This document shows positions 25,766-33,701 of a stretch of DNA of 64,000 nucleotides, in pieces; position 1 is the stretch's first letter, and each line of letters opens with the position of its first letter. The stretch comes from Dyella_B humi (GTDB taxonomy: Bacteria > Pseudomonadota > Gammaproteobacteria > Xanthomonadales > Rhodanobacteraceae). The translations under genes were made by a program, and so were the position numbers. The stretch is taken from the NCBI RefSeq assembly GCF_044904605.1, contig NZ_JADIKI010000023.1, positions 1,860,001 through 1,924,000 on the forward strand, read 5' to 3'. Under the pieces are notes generated by a model. The model did no database searches. It was not told where the DNA came from and was given only the letters and a program-made list of their open reading frames with translations.

Positions 25766-28222
25766 CTAGAACTTGGCTCGCATTTCCAGGCCGAAGGTGC
25801 GCGGCGGCGTGATGGTGGCATACGGCGTGCCGAAATCATTGGTACTGTCGTTGCCGATACCGAGCACGTAGCGCTTGTTGAACATGTTGTTGACGTATAG
25901 GCCAACGCCCCAGCGCTGGTCCGGCGTATGCCAATCCAGTCGCGCATCGGTGCGTTGCTGCGACGTGCCAATTTTGAACGCAGCCGTCGTAAAGCAATTG
26001 CCCTGAAATTCCGAATCGGCATTGCAGCGCGTGTGTCCGCGATACGCGTATTGCATGTTGAGTTCCAAATCGCCGTGATAGACGCCGTGCCAGGTGTAAT
26101 CGAAGCCGGCCGTCATGGAAAACAGCGGTTCGCCGGTGGGCTGGCCGTCGAGCACCACGCCCGATGTCGACGTGCCATGGACGTAGGTCAAGTCGATGTA
26201 CTCGCTAGTGAAGTTAAGGCGCAGCGCGTCGGTGGGCTGCCATTGCGCTTCCAAGTCCACGCCGTGCGCGTGCTGGTCGGAGGTCTGCACCGTGTAGAAC
26301 GGCACGCCGGAGCCCGAGTAATTCGGATTGAGCACCGACGACTGCAGGTTCGAATAGCGGTAGTAGAACGCCGATGCATTGAACAGCAAGTTGTATTCGG
26401 GCACTACTGTCTTGATGCCGGCTTCGTAGTTCCACACCTTTTCCGGCGCATACAACGAACCTACCTGCAGGCTGTTGTAGCCGCCGGCCTTGTAGCCCTT
26501 GGTGGCGGAGATATAGGCCATGGTGTCGGGCGTGAACTTGTAGCTGAGCACCAAGCGCGGGCTGAAGTCGTGCCAGCTGTGATGCACCGGTACCCATTGT
26601 CCCACTGCGCTGGGAAAAACAATGTTGTTGCCGAACGCGGCCAGTGCCTGCTGTGCTTGCGGCGGCAGCAGGCCGTAGACGCCAGTGGCGACGAGTTCTG
26701 CCACGGTCTGGTCGAAAGCCGTGGCCTGACGTGGTGGCGTGTACCAGGTGAAATCTTTCTTGTCTTCGGTGTAGCGCAAACCGGTAGTGAGATCGAGCTT
26801 GTCGTTCACATGCCAGATCACGTCGCCGAACGCTGCATACGCCTTGAACTTACCGACGTTGTTGATCTGCTCGCGCCACGGATCGTTGAGCAGACTGTAA
26901 GGCAGGCCGAGCGCCTGCAGCCCCTGGGTGATTTCGGTGAGCGGCAAGCCAAGCCCGTCGACGTTCTGCGCCAGCGTGTCCAGGCTGCTGGTGTTGGTAT
27001 TCACCTGGCTGGTCTGGCGCGCTTGCTCGGAATAGAAGCTCACGCCGGACACCCAATCCATCAGGTCGTTGTAGCCCGACAGCTTGAATTCCTGGTAGTA
27101 GCTGTTGTTGTGCTCGATGTTGGCGGTGTCGAGATAGCTGACGATGTGATCGGTGCCATCGTTGTCTTCATCGTTGAACGTGTTGAAGTGACGCCACGCC
27201 GTGGTCGAGGTGAAACTGCCCCACGAAAAGGAGTGATCGATGGTCAGCGTGGAGCCGTCGAAATGCCGCCATTCACGTGCCTGGATCGCATCGTTGTAAA
27301 GCGGCGCGGTGAGCGGATTCAGATAGGTAGCGGGATTCGGCGGATAAGGTGGACGTTCGTTCGTATCATTCGACAGCGGCACCAGGCCGATCGCCGGACG
27401 CGGCGGCTGATCCAGCCGCTCGTGATCCCACGACCACAGCACGCGCGTGTTCGGTGTGATGTTCCAGCGGTAAACCATGCGGCTGCCCCAGTCATTGTTC
27501 TTGCCGTAGCGCTGCCCGTTGGCCTGATCGCGAATCCAGCCGTTGCTCTGGTTGTCGAGCACGCTGATGCGCAGCGCCATGTCTTTGTTGAGCGGCAGGT
27601 TGACCAGCGCACTCTCGTAGTGCTCGCCTTCATTACCCACGCGTATCAAGGCTTTGCCTTCGAATGTGTCGGTAGGCTCGTTGGTGACGATGGAGATCGC
27701 ACCACCCGCCGCATTGCGGCCGAACAACGTGCCTTGCGGGCCTTTCAGTACCTCGATGCGATCGATGTCGTTGAACGCTAGTAATGCGCCACCGGAGCGC
27801 GCCGCATACACGCCGTCGATGTACACGCCCACCGCCGATTCGGTGCCGATGCCGAAGTCGCTGGTGCTGATGCCGCGCAACGAATAATTAGGCTGCGTGG
27901 GCTGGCTGCCATCCACCACCAAGCCCGGCACGAATAGCGAGATCTTGCTGAGATCGGTAGCCGCCTGCGTTTCGATCTGCTTTGCGGTAAGGATCTGCAG
28001 CGGAATCGGCACCTGTTCCATCTGCTGCGTGCGGCTTTGTGCCGTTACCGTGATGTTGCCAAGTTGCTTGGCCTTGCTGGCATCCGGCTGGCTTTTCGTA
28101 TCGGTGCCGGTTTGCGCGGGCGTGTCGCTCAAGGCGGAGAGCGGCACGCACATTAGCAGCGCGGCGCTACCGCGTAGCAGATGACGGACATAAGCGGACA
28201 GTGCTCGTTGGCGGATCGTCAT
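25766..28222 (-). CDS. TonB-dependent outer-membrane receptor
   Basis: Active importer of 818 residues. A long signal peptide ends near PLSALSDTP. A plug domain with ITVTAQSRTQQMEQVPI, a TonB-box-like segment, VDGVYAARSGG and the VLKGPQGTLFGRNAAGGAI motif follows, then a 22-strand barrel ending in FGLEMRAKF with terminal Phe. The start has GGGGAAAAG upstream. It resembles the pesticin/FyuA-like receptors that bring in not only iron chelates but also other organic substrates. Position between the diheme cytochrome gene and the aldehyde dehydrogenase suggests that it imports the substrate of that system. Confidence 0.92.
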   Translation of the reverse strand: MTIRQRALSAYVRHLLRGSAALLMCVPLSALSDTPAQTGTDTKSQPDASKAKQLGNITVTAQSRTQQMEQVPIPLQILTAKQIETQAATDLSKISLFVPGLVVDGSQPTQPNYSLRGISTSDFGIGTESAVGVYIDGVYAARSGGALLAFNDIDRIEVLKGPQGTLFGRNAAGGAISIVTNEPTDTFEGKALIRVGNEGEHYESALVNLPLNKDMALRISVLDNQSNGWIRDQANGQRYGKNNDWGSRMVYRWNITPNTRVLWSWDHERLDQPPRPAIGLVPLSNDTNERPPYPPNPATYLNPLTAPLYNDAIQAREWRHFDGSTLTIDHSFSWGSFTSTTAWRHFNTFNDEDNDGTDHIVSYLDTANIEHNNSYYQEFKLSGYNDLMDWVSGVSFYSEQARQTSQVNTNTSSLDTLAQNVDGLGLPLTEITQGLQALGLPYSLLNDPWREQINNVGKFKAYAAFGDVIWHVNDKLDLTTGLRYTEDKKDFTWYTPPRQATAFDQTVAELVATGVYGLLPPQAQQALAAFGNNIVFPSAVGQWVPVHHSWHDFSPRLVLSYKFTPDTMAYISATKGYKAGGYNSLQVGSLYAPEKVWNYEAGIKTVVPEYNLLFNASAFYYRYSNLQSSVLNPNYSGSGVPFYTVQTSDQHAHGVDLEAQWQPTDALRLNFTSEYIDLTYVHGTSTSGVVLDGQPTGEPLFSMTAGFDYTWHGVYHGDLELNMQYAYRGHTRCNADSEFQGNCFTTAAFKIGTSQQRTDARLDWHTPDQRWGVGLYVNNMFNKRYVLGIGNDSTNDFGTPYATITPPRTFGLEMRAKF

Positions 28223-28265
28223 GTTTTTCTTTTCCCCTCAAGAAACTACCTTGCCTACGTCGCTG

Positions 28266-28289
28266 CCTCCCTCTGCAAGCAGAAGGAGG
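28266..28289. repeat. decayed single hairpin of repeat family B
   Basis: CCTCC...GGAGG arms around CTCTGCAAGCAGAA, matching the third hairpin of the compound repeats at 12532 and 50032 with substitutions. It lies between the diheme cytochrome stop and the TonB receptor start. Confidence 0.55.
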
Positions 28290-28301
28290 AGCAAAGAACT
28301 T

Positions 28302-29465
28302 TCAGTGCAGAACGACGCAATCCCCCGATTGCGCCGCAATCCACGCCTTGATCAGCGCAACACCCTCTCTATGCATCGTGCTGCGCCCAATCTCCGGCAT
28401 CATCGTGCCCGGCTCGGTGGAGCTGAGCCGGTAAGGCAGAATCGAATCGTCCGGATAACCCGGCACGATGTCGAACAGGTGATCGCCGGTACCTTGCCCA
28501 GCTGCTGTCGGCGGCTTGCAGATGCCGATGTGTCTGTCTTCCGGCGTGGCGATATCCAACGTCAAACCCGTGGTGTTGGCTGCGCCTTTCGGGTTGTGGC
28601 AATGGCCACAATTGATATCCAAGTAAGCGCGTGCGCGTGCATCGAGCGAGGCGTGCGGATCCATCCAGTTCGCGTTGCGCGGCGCATCGGCAGGCGCTGG
28701 TGCACCGGTCAGATAGCCGACGCGCATCAGGTGCGCCAGTTGATTCTCGTCGCCATCGGCATAGCGGTAGTCGCGATTGAGATGACGCGCCTTCGGGCCG
28801 ATCGGTTGGATAGCGCGCGTGTTCCAGTCGTGCGCATGGCAGCTCACGCACTGACTCTGATCCGGTACGACGTAGTTGAAGTTTTCGCGTTCGCCGCTGT
28901 CGCTTACGAGAGTCAGTGCCTGCACGTCGCCAGTGCGTGCGAGCATGGCCTCGGTTTGATCGGCATTCCATACATAGGGAATGGCCACCCATCCGTCTCT
29001 GCGCCTTATCAACAGACGTGTTTCGACGAGGTGCACGTTGGCGAGGTTCAAGCCTTGCCCCGGAGCGGCGAAATCGAGGCTGGTGTCGTACGTGCCCGCC
29101 ACATCCGTGGCATTGCGTGCCGCGTCCTTGGGAAGCGGATAGAAGAACGTTTTGCTGATGATGGTTCCCACCGGGAAATCGAAAGTATCCGTGGGGCTGT
29201 ACTTGGCCGATACCCCCTTGGGCATCCAGATCGTGCGCAGCTTGTGCGCGTAGTCGGTGAATAGTGGCGTGTTGAGTTCGTAGGGCACCACGCCTTCATT
29301 CAACTGCAGCACGCCGTCACGCGCTTCCACCACGTGCCAATCGCTGAGCTTCGCCGGATAACCCTCATCGTGAAACGCAACCGGCTCCATGCCGCGGTGG
29401 CACGCAGCAAGGCATGACAGCGCGAGCAACAACAGCAGTTCGCGCATCCACATCTTCTTCGGCAT
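28302..29465 (-). CDS. SO2930-family diheme c-type cytochrome (lipoprotein)
   Basis: Periplasmic electron carrier of 387 residues from ATG 29465. The N-terminus is a lipoprotein signal (LLLLLALSCLAAC lipobox). Two heme-binding motifs are present, CVSCH in the middle and CGHCH in the C-terminal half, with WMDPHASLDARARAYLDIN between them. This is the partner type found next to a parallel beta-helix protein, first noted in Shewanella (SO_2930). The pair has no established function. It begins 12 bp after the beta-helix gene. ATG 29453 and ATG 29447 are alternative starts. Confidence 0.9.
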   Translation of the reverse strand: MPKKMWMRELLLLLALSCLAACHRGMEPVAFHDEGYPAKLSDWHVVEARDGVLQLNEGVVPYELNTPLFTDYAHKLRTIWMPKGVSAKYSPTDTFDFPVGTIISKTFFYPLPKDAARNATDVAGTYDTSLDFAAPGQGLNLANVHLVETRLLIRRRDGWVAIPYVWNADQTEAMLARTGDVQALTLVSDSGERENFNYVVPDQSQCVSCHAHDWNTRAIQPIGPKARHLNRDYRYADGDENQLAHLMRVGYLTGAPAPADAPRNANWMDPHASLDARARAYLDINCGHCHNPKGAANTTGLTLDIATPEDRHIGICKPPTAAGQGTGDHLFDIVPGYPDDSILPYRLSSTEPGTMMPEIGRSTMHREGVALIKAWIAAQSGDCVVLH

Positions 29466-29476
29466 CAGCAGCACTC

Positions 29477-30712
29477 TCAGACTTTCGGTTCCGGATTGAG
29501 CGCGACGGGCGGCAGCTTGGGCAAAGTGCACTGGAAGGGTTTGGTATCTGTGACGGGGTTCTTGTAGCCGTGCGGACCATCGGCGTTGAGCACGCCATTG
29601 GCATCCTGGATGCAGATGCGATCATTAGGTGGCGGCAATCCATCGACCTGGGTTTTCGGATCGGCATAGCCATCCCAAACGATATCGGGGAAGCTGCCGT
29701 TGATGCCGTACACCGCGGCTTTCAGCGTTTTCAGCTTGAGGCCGTCCGGTGAATCGCCGCCGCCCTTGAAGCGGTTGCCGTAGACGTAGATGCCTTTGGG
29801 ATACGGGTTGTAATCGGCGGCCACGCCACGCGTGTTGTAGTAGTTGGTGGAGAAATAGCTGGAGATGATCACGTTGGCCGTCTGGTTGTCGGCGATGTCG
29901 TTATCGAAGATCTCCACCTTGTCGTTGGAATTCACCACCACGCCGGAGCCTGCCGGAACGCTGGCCACGGCCGCGCCCTTCTTCGCGAAGTTGCCGGTGT
30001 TGTTGGCGAACACCTTGTTATGGAACACGCGCGAGGCGTGCCCTGCCTGCGACAAATTCGGCATGTTGAAGACGAGAATGCCGCCGGTGTTCTTCGTCGC
30101 CGTGTTGTCGTGCACATCGGCGTTCACCGAGTTCTCGATCTCGATGCCGGCCACGTTCTGCTCAGCGCGATTGCGCCGCACCACGATGTTGTTCGATTGC
30201 CCCACGTAGATGCCGGCATCGGAGGCGCCGATCACGACAGAATCTTCCACCAACACGTTCTGTGTCTTCACCGGATACAAGCCATAAGCGCCGTTCGTGC
30301 TCTTCGGGCCATCGGTCCATTCGATACGCACGCCGTGGATGGTGATGTTCTTGCCCTGGTTGATCTTCAACGCATCACCCATCGTGTCTTCGATGGCGAG
30401 GTTTTCGATGGTGAAGTCGTCGGCATTCACCAACAAACCTTCCGGGCCGACGATCTGTCCCTTGAATGACAGCACCGTTTTGTCCATGCCCTCGCCGCGA
30501 ATGGTTACGCCATTCGTGCGCAGGCTCAGGCCGCGCTTGAGCGCGTAATGGCCTGCCGGAATGTCGATCACGCTGCCGGGCTTGGCGTCGAGCAGCTGTT
30601 GCTCGAGCTTGCTTTCGAACGAGGTATCGCCTTGGCTCTGTGTAGCGCTCTCCTGATGGTCACAGGCGGTCAGCAGCAACGAAAGGACAATCAAGGTGCA
30701 GGTCTTGCGCAT
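29477..30712 (-). CDS. parallel beta-helix repeat lipoprotein, partner of the diheme cytochrome
   Basis: Secreted protein of 411 residues. The lipoprotein signal is MRKTCTLIVLSLLLTAC, from ATG 30712; longer upstream starts would bury it. The body consists of right-handed beta-helix coils as in pectate-lyase-like and C5-epimerase-like folds: repeated patterns such as FTIENLAIEDTMGDALKIN, ITIHGVRIEWTDGPKS, VLVEDSVVIGASDAGIYVG, IVVRRNRAEQNVAGIEIEN. This is the standard genomic companion of SO2930-type diheme cytochromes. First gene of the leftward cluster. Substrate unknown; a carbohydrate or other polymer surface is possible but not shown. Confidence 0.88.
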   Translation of the reverse strand: MRKTCTLIVLSLLLTACDHQESATQSQGDTSFESKLEQQLLDAKPGSVIDIPAGHYALKRGLSLRTNGVTIRGEGMDKTVLSFKGQIVGPEGLLVNADDFTIENLAIEDTMGDALKINQGKNITIHGVRIEWTDGPKSTNGAYGLYPVKTQNVLVEDSVVIGASDAGIYVGQSNNIVVRRNRAEQNVAGIEIENSVNADVHDNTATKNTGGILVFNMPNLSQAGHASRVFHNKVFANNTGNFAKKGAAVASVPAGSGVVVNSNDKVEIFDNDIADNQTANVIISSYFSTNYYNTRGVAADYNPYPKGIYVYGNRFKGGGDSPDGLKLKTLKAAVYGINGSFPDIVWDGYADPKTQVDGLPPPNDRICIQDANGVLNADGPHGYKNPVTDTKPFQCTLPKLPPVALNPEPKV

Positions 30713-31596
30713 GGCGAATGCTCTCCTCACCCGCGCCGTACGGGCGCGTACAACCGCACTGTCACGCAAGCCATGCGGGCAGGGGAGGGCAAAAGGGACG
30801 GGTACGGGGGGTAAATCGGCCAGTGTGTCGCTTTTGTGGCGCCAGCCGATCTGGAGCGGCCAGCTATGGGTGCGATATGACTTGAGAGTTATTTAACGCT
30901 GGCTTGCGAAGATGTCGCTTTTGCGATCACTACATCCCTCCTATCTTGAGACATCCTCAAGAAGTTGTGGAGATGGCCATGTACTCGTTCCGGTTGGGTC
31001 GGCTGTTGCAGAACGCAAATGGCGGTAATCGCATGGCGCTATCGCTGCCGATCGGTGATTCCCCCAGGCTATCGTCCCCGGATGTCCGCAATCGCCGGGA
31101 TACCTGCGACAAAAGGAGCCTTGCATCGACGCATGCACGTCTATGCCTTGGTATCGGCGATGGGTCCATCCATCGGCAATAAATTGCCTTATCGGCCTAG
31201 GCCGCCCGCTTCATCGATTGTGGGTCAATAAAATGTGATGTAGTTCACATTTTTGCGCTATCTTGTTCAGATTAGGCGCCTGTCATGACCCGCCGATCGG
31301 CCCGCGTCTGATGTGCGGTCGGTGCAACTGAGGACGTCCCGACAAGGGAATGTGCGACTTCTTGCGGGGTTGTGTCCCATGGTTCGGTTCTTTGCGCCGT
31401 CGGTCTTTGCTCTTTGTGCCCATCGTTCTGAGCCATTGGCCAGTTCTGGCATTCGGCTGTCTCGTCGTGGCGGCGGGATCCTGCATCGTCTTTCCCGGTA
31501 CTCCTCATCGTTCGTCCTCGACTACGGCGTGCGTCATCTCGCCGAGCTGGACTTCGCACCAAACGAGATAGGGCGATGGCCCTGGAGGAGACTGGT
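30713..31596. other. 884-bp intergenic region with an isolated Clp/CRP site
   Basis: This is the largest gap in the window. It should contain the promoter of the leftward beta-helix operon and that of the rightward exported protein. Candidate small ORFs (30979-31182 with GGAG upstream, and 31350-31571 with a hydrophobic middle) lack recognisable relatives and good start contexts, so I do not call them. The clear element is the palindrome at 31234-31249. From 30958 to 31230 I see nothing else. The stretch may hold a small RNA transcribed from a Clp-controlled promoter. Confidence 0.45.
31234..31249. promoter_or_regulatory. Clp/CRP-type operator TGTGA-N6-TCACA
   Basis: Perfect half-sites TGTGA and TCACA with the exact six-base spacer, in an A/T-flanked context. 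This is the consensus for CRP and for the xanthomonad homologue Clp. A weak -10 box (TATCTT at 31259 or GATTAG at 31271) follows rightward. The nearest downstream start codon is 348 bp away. Confidence 0.75.
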
Positions 31597-32373
31597 ATGA
31601 AGAGCAAAGCGACTTGGCAAGCTTTGGCGATCGCGCTGTTGTGCATGACCGGAGCGCAGGCGGCAGAACCGGAAAAGGCCAACGTGGTACGGGACTACAC
31701 AGACTCGGTGGCACCCGCGGATCAGCAAGCCTATGAGGCGGGCATCAAGCGCTATAACGAATGCCTCGGCCAACATGGTTTCAAATACGGTTGGAGGGCC
31801 TGGATCCACGAGACCGGAGATACCTATATGTACTCCTATGTCACCGATCCGCTTGCCTGGGGAAGTTTCGATGACATGCGAGCCACGGGAAAAGTCTGCG
31901 ATCCATCCATCTCCAAGGACATCAACCCGCACCTGAGGAGCGAGACAAGCGCGTTCCTGGTGATGCTTCCTGAGCTGAGCTACATGCCGGACCAGGCCAT
32001 GATGAAGTCCGATTTCATCGAGGTCACCTTCTTCAAGCTAAAGCCCAGTCACGCGGCATTCGAAGCGTTCAGGGCTGCAGCGCAAAAGATTGCCGCCGCT
32101 TCTGCGAAGACGCATTGGTCCAGCCACTATTCGGTCGGCGAGGTGCGGGAGGGCGGCCAGGATGCGCCTGACTTCATCATCGTGAGTCCATCCAACAGCT
32201 GGGCCGATCTGGAAAAGGAAGACAGTCCACCGTTGTGGACCATGGTCGAGAACGTCTACGGAAAGGAAGCTGCGCAGGCGATGCGCAAGGCGCTCAATGA
32301 CGCCATCGTGGACCAGTCATCGCACGTCGATCGCTACGATGCTGACCTCACGTATGTGCCACCCAAGCAATAG
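31597..32373 (+). CDS. exported protein of unknown function
   Basis: Protein of 258 residues that I do not recognise. ATG 31597 has GGAG at a good distance and starts a clear signal peptide (MKSKATWQALAIALLC, cleavage after GAQA). The mature part is acidic and soluble, with two cysteines (NECLGQHG and GKVCDPS) that could pair, and a YTDSVAPADQQAYEAGIKRYNEC opening in part resembling periplasmic proteins of small gene families. FIIVSPSNSWADLE suggests a dimeric alpha-beta barrel-like half in the C-terminal part, but weakly. Single gene between the Clp-type site and a terminator hairpin. Confidence 0.75.
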   Translation: MKSKATWQALAIALLCMTGAQAAEPEKANVVRDYTDSVAPADQQAYEAGIKRYNECLGQHGFKYGWRAWIHETGDTYMYSYVTDPLAWGSFDDMRATGKVCDPSISKDINPHLRSETSAFLVMLPELSYMPDQAMMKSDFIEVTFFKLKPSHAAFEAFRAAAQKIAAASAKTHWSSHYSVGEVREGGQDAPDFIIVSPSNSWADLEKEDSPPLWTMVENVYGKEAAQAMRKALNDAIVDQSSHVDRYDADLTYVPPKQ

Positions 32374-32391
32374 TCGATCGCCGTAACACAG

Positions 32392-32416
32392 AAGCGGCCC
32401 GCTATGCGGGCCGCTT
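32392..32416. terminator. bidirectional hairpin between convergent genes
   Basis: Perfect stem AAGCGGCCCGC / GCGGGCCGCTT around TAT, 19 bp after the exported protein and 24 bp from the SDR stop. There is no T run, so efficiency is uncertain. Confidence 0.65.
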
Positions 32417-32439
32417 GTCGTGATGGCAACAATGTGCGA

Positions 32440-33186
32440 TCAGCGCGCGCCGCCGCCGGCGTACAAACGCTCGCCCGTCAGCCAATACGAATCGTCGGAC
32501 GCCAGGAACACGGCAATCGATGCAATATCGTTCGGCTGGCCGATGCGGCCCAGCGGCGTGCTTGCCAGGGCGTATTTCTCGAAATCGCCACCGATGGCGC
32601 CAGCAGCGTGAGTGCCTTCCGTCTCCACCATGCCAGGGTTGAGCGCGTTAACGCGGATCTTGCGCGGTCCAAGCTCCTTCGACAGCACGCCAGTGATGGC
32701 ATCCACCGCGCCTTTGGTGGCGGTGTAGACCACCGTGGCCGGCGGCACGATGCGCGATACCAGCGAGCCGACATTGATGATGCTGGCGCCTTCGCCAAGA
32801 TGCTTCACAGCAGCCTGGGTGGTTAGCAGCAGCCCGCGCACGTTCACGTTGAACTGCCGGTCGTAATGCTCTTCCGTGATCGCCTCGATCGGCGCGAATT
32901 CGTAGACACCTGAATTGTTCACGAGAACGTCGAGGCGCCCGTAGTGCTTGATGGCAGCGTCGACGATGCCCTGCGCATCGGCGGCCTTCGAAACATCGCC
33001 TTGCACGGCCACGGCCTTGCCGCCGGCCTTCACAATGTCATTGACCACAGCATCCGCGCCCGCCTTGCTGGACGCATAATTGACGACAACCGACGCGCCT
33101 TCCGCGCCATATGCCTTGGCGATAGCGGCGCCGATACCCTTGGATGCGCCGGTAACGACGGCGACCTTACCTTTCAGCTTGCTCAT
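32440..33186 (-). CDS. short-chain dehydrogenase/reductase (SDR), 3-oxoacyl-ACP reductase-like
   Basis: Classical SDR of 248 residues using NAD(P)H. Motifs: TGASKGIGAAIAKAYG nucleotide loop near the start, NNSG, the catalytic serine in NVGSL, and the YTATKGAVD catalytic Tyr-Lys. The last residues are unusually glycine-rich (YAGGGAR). ATG 33186 gives the standard MSKLKGKVAVVTGAS N-terminus; a longer open frame upstream is not used. Divergent from the ArsR-like regulator across 101 bp, which probably represses it. Substrate unknown. Confidence 0.93.
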   Translation of the reverse strand: MSKLKGKVAVVTGASKGIGAAIAKAYGAEGASVVVNYASSKAGADAVVNDIVKAGGKAVAVQGDVSKAADAQGIVDAAIKHYGRLDVLVNNSGVYEFAPIEAITEEHYDRQFNVNVRGLLLTTQAAVKHLGEGASIINVGSLVSRIVPPATVVYTATKGAVDAITGVLSKELGPRKIRVNALNPGMVETEGTHAAGAIGGDFEKYALASTPLGRIGQPNDIASIAVFLASDDSYWLTGERLYAGGGAR

Positions 33187-33230
33187 GGATGGGTGTCCTG
33201 GTGGTGGGATGAGGGAGTTCTGAATTCCTG

Positions 33231-33258
33231 AAGTTCGTAACTTAAGAACTATAGAACT
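33231..33258. promoter_or_regulatory. putative operator between the SDR and ArsR-like genes
   Basis: The divergent intergenic region contains an inverted pair AGTTC (33232-33236) and GAACT (33246-33250) and a second GAACT copy at 33254-33258, all within a stretch richer in A and T than its surroundings. The likely ligand is the neighbouring ArsR-like repressor. Confidence 0.5.
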
Positions 33259-33287
33259 AGAAATCAAGGGGCTGGTAAAATGGCGCC

Positions 33288-33668
33288 ATGCGGCCACTGA
33301 TTCACCCATCCATCGAGGACATCACCGTCGAGGGCATCCTCCACGCCCTGTCCGACCCCGTGCGCGCCGCCATCTACGCCGAGCTGGCTACCTCTAGCGG
33401 CGCCACCTGCTCCAACTTCCTGAAGATCAGCGACCGCGACATTCCCAAGTCCACGCTATCGCAACACTTCCGCGCGTTGCGCGAGGCGGGCTTGATCCGT
33501 AGCGAACGCCAGGGCGTGGAAATGCGCAACAGTACGCGCTGCGAAGAGATCAATCAGCGTTTTCCGGGATTGGTCCTGACTATTATGAAGGCGCATCAAA
33601 TTCAGGCATCGGAGCGCATGCAGGCAGCAAAGCGCAAATCGAGCGCCAGGAAGACAAAAGCCGGCTGA
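33288..33668 (+). CDS. ArsR-type winged-helix transcriptional regulator
   Basis: Small DNA-binding protein of 126 residues. The winged helix spans about 14-85: ILHALSDPVRAAIYAELAT, then the recognition helix in DIPKSTLSQHFRALREAGLIRSER, and a hydrophobic-wing EMRNS. The C-terminal tail is lysine-rich. No metal-binding cysteine pair is present, so it is not a classic metal sensor. Divergent from an SDR gene, with paired half-sites in between, which suggests local control of that gene; inducer unknown. Confidence 0.9.
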   Translation: MRPLIHPSIEDITVEGILHALSDPVRAAIYAELATSSGATCSNFLKISDRDIPKSTLSQHFRALREAGLIRSERQGVEMRNSTRCEEINQRFPGLVLTIMKAHQIQASERMQAAKRKSSARKTKAG

Positions 33669-33701
33669 ATTTATTGCTGCGCGATAAGGATCGCGCAACG
33701 A

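Noticed and set aside
25928..27781. Long plus-strand frame opposite the TonB receptor (617 codons)
   Set aside because: Antisense to a receptor with clear plug and barrel motifs; no own ribosome binding site or domain.
30979..31182. Small ORF of about 67 codons with GGAG upstream
   Set aside because: No homologue recognised, and its product reads like chance translation of intergenic DNA. Mentioned only in the gap description.
31313..31600. 95-codon frame upstream of the exported protein
   Set aside because: No ribosome binding site, overlaps a minus-strand frame, no recognisable product. Left open as part of the intergenic description.
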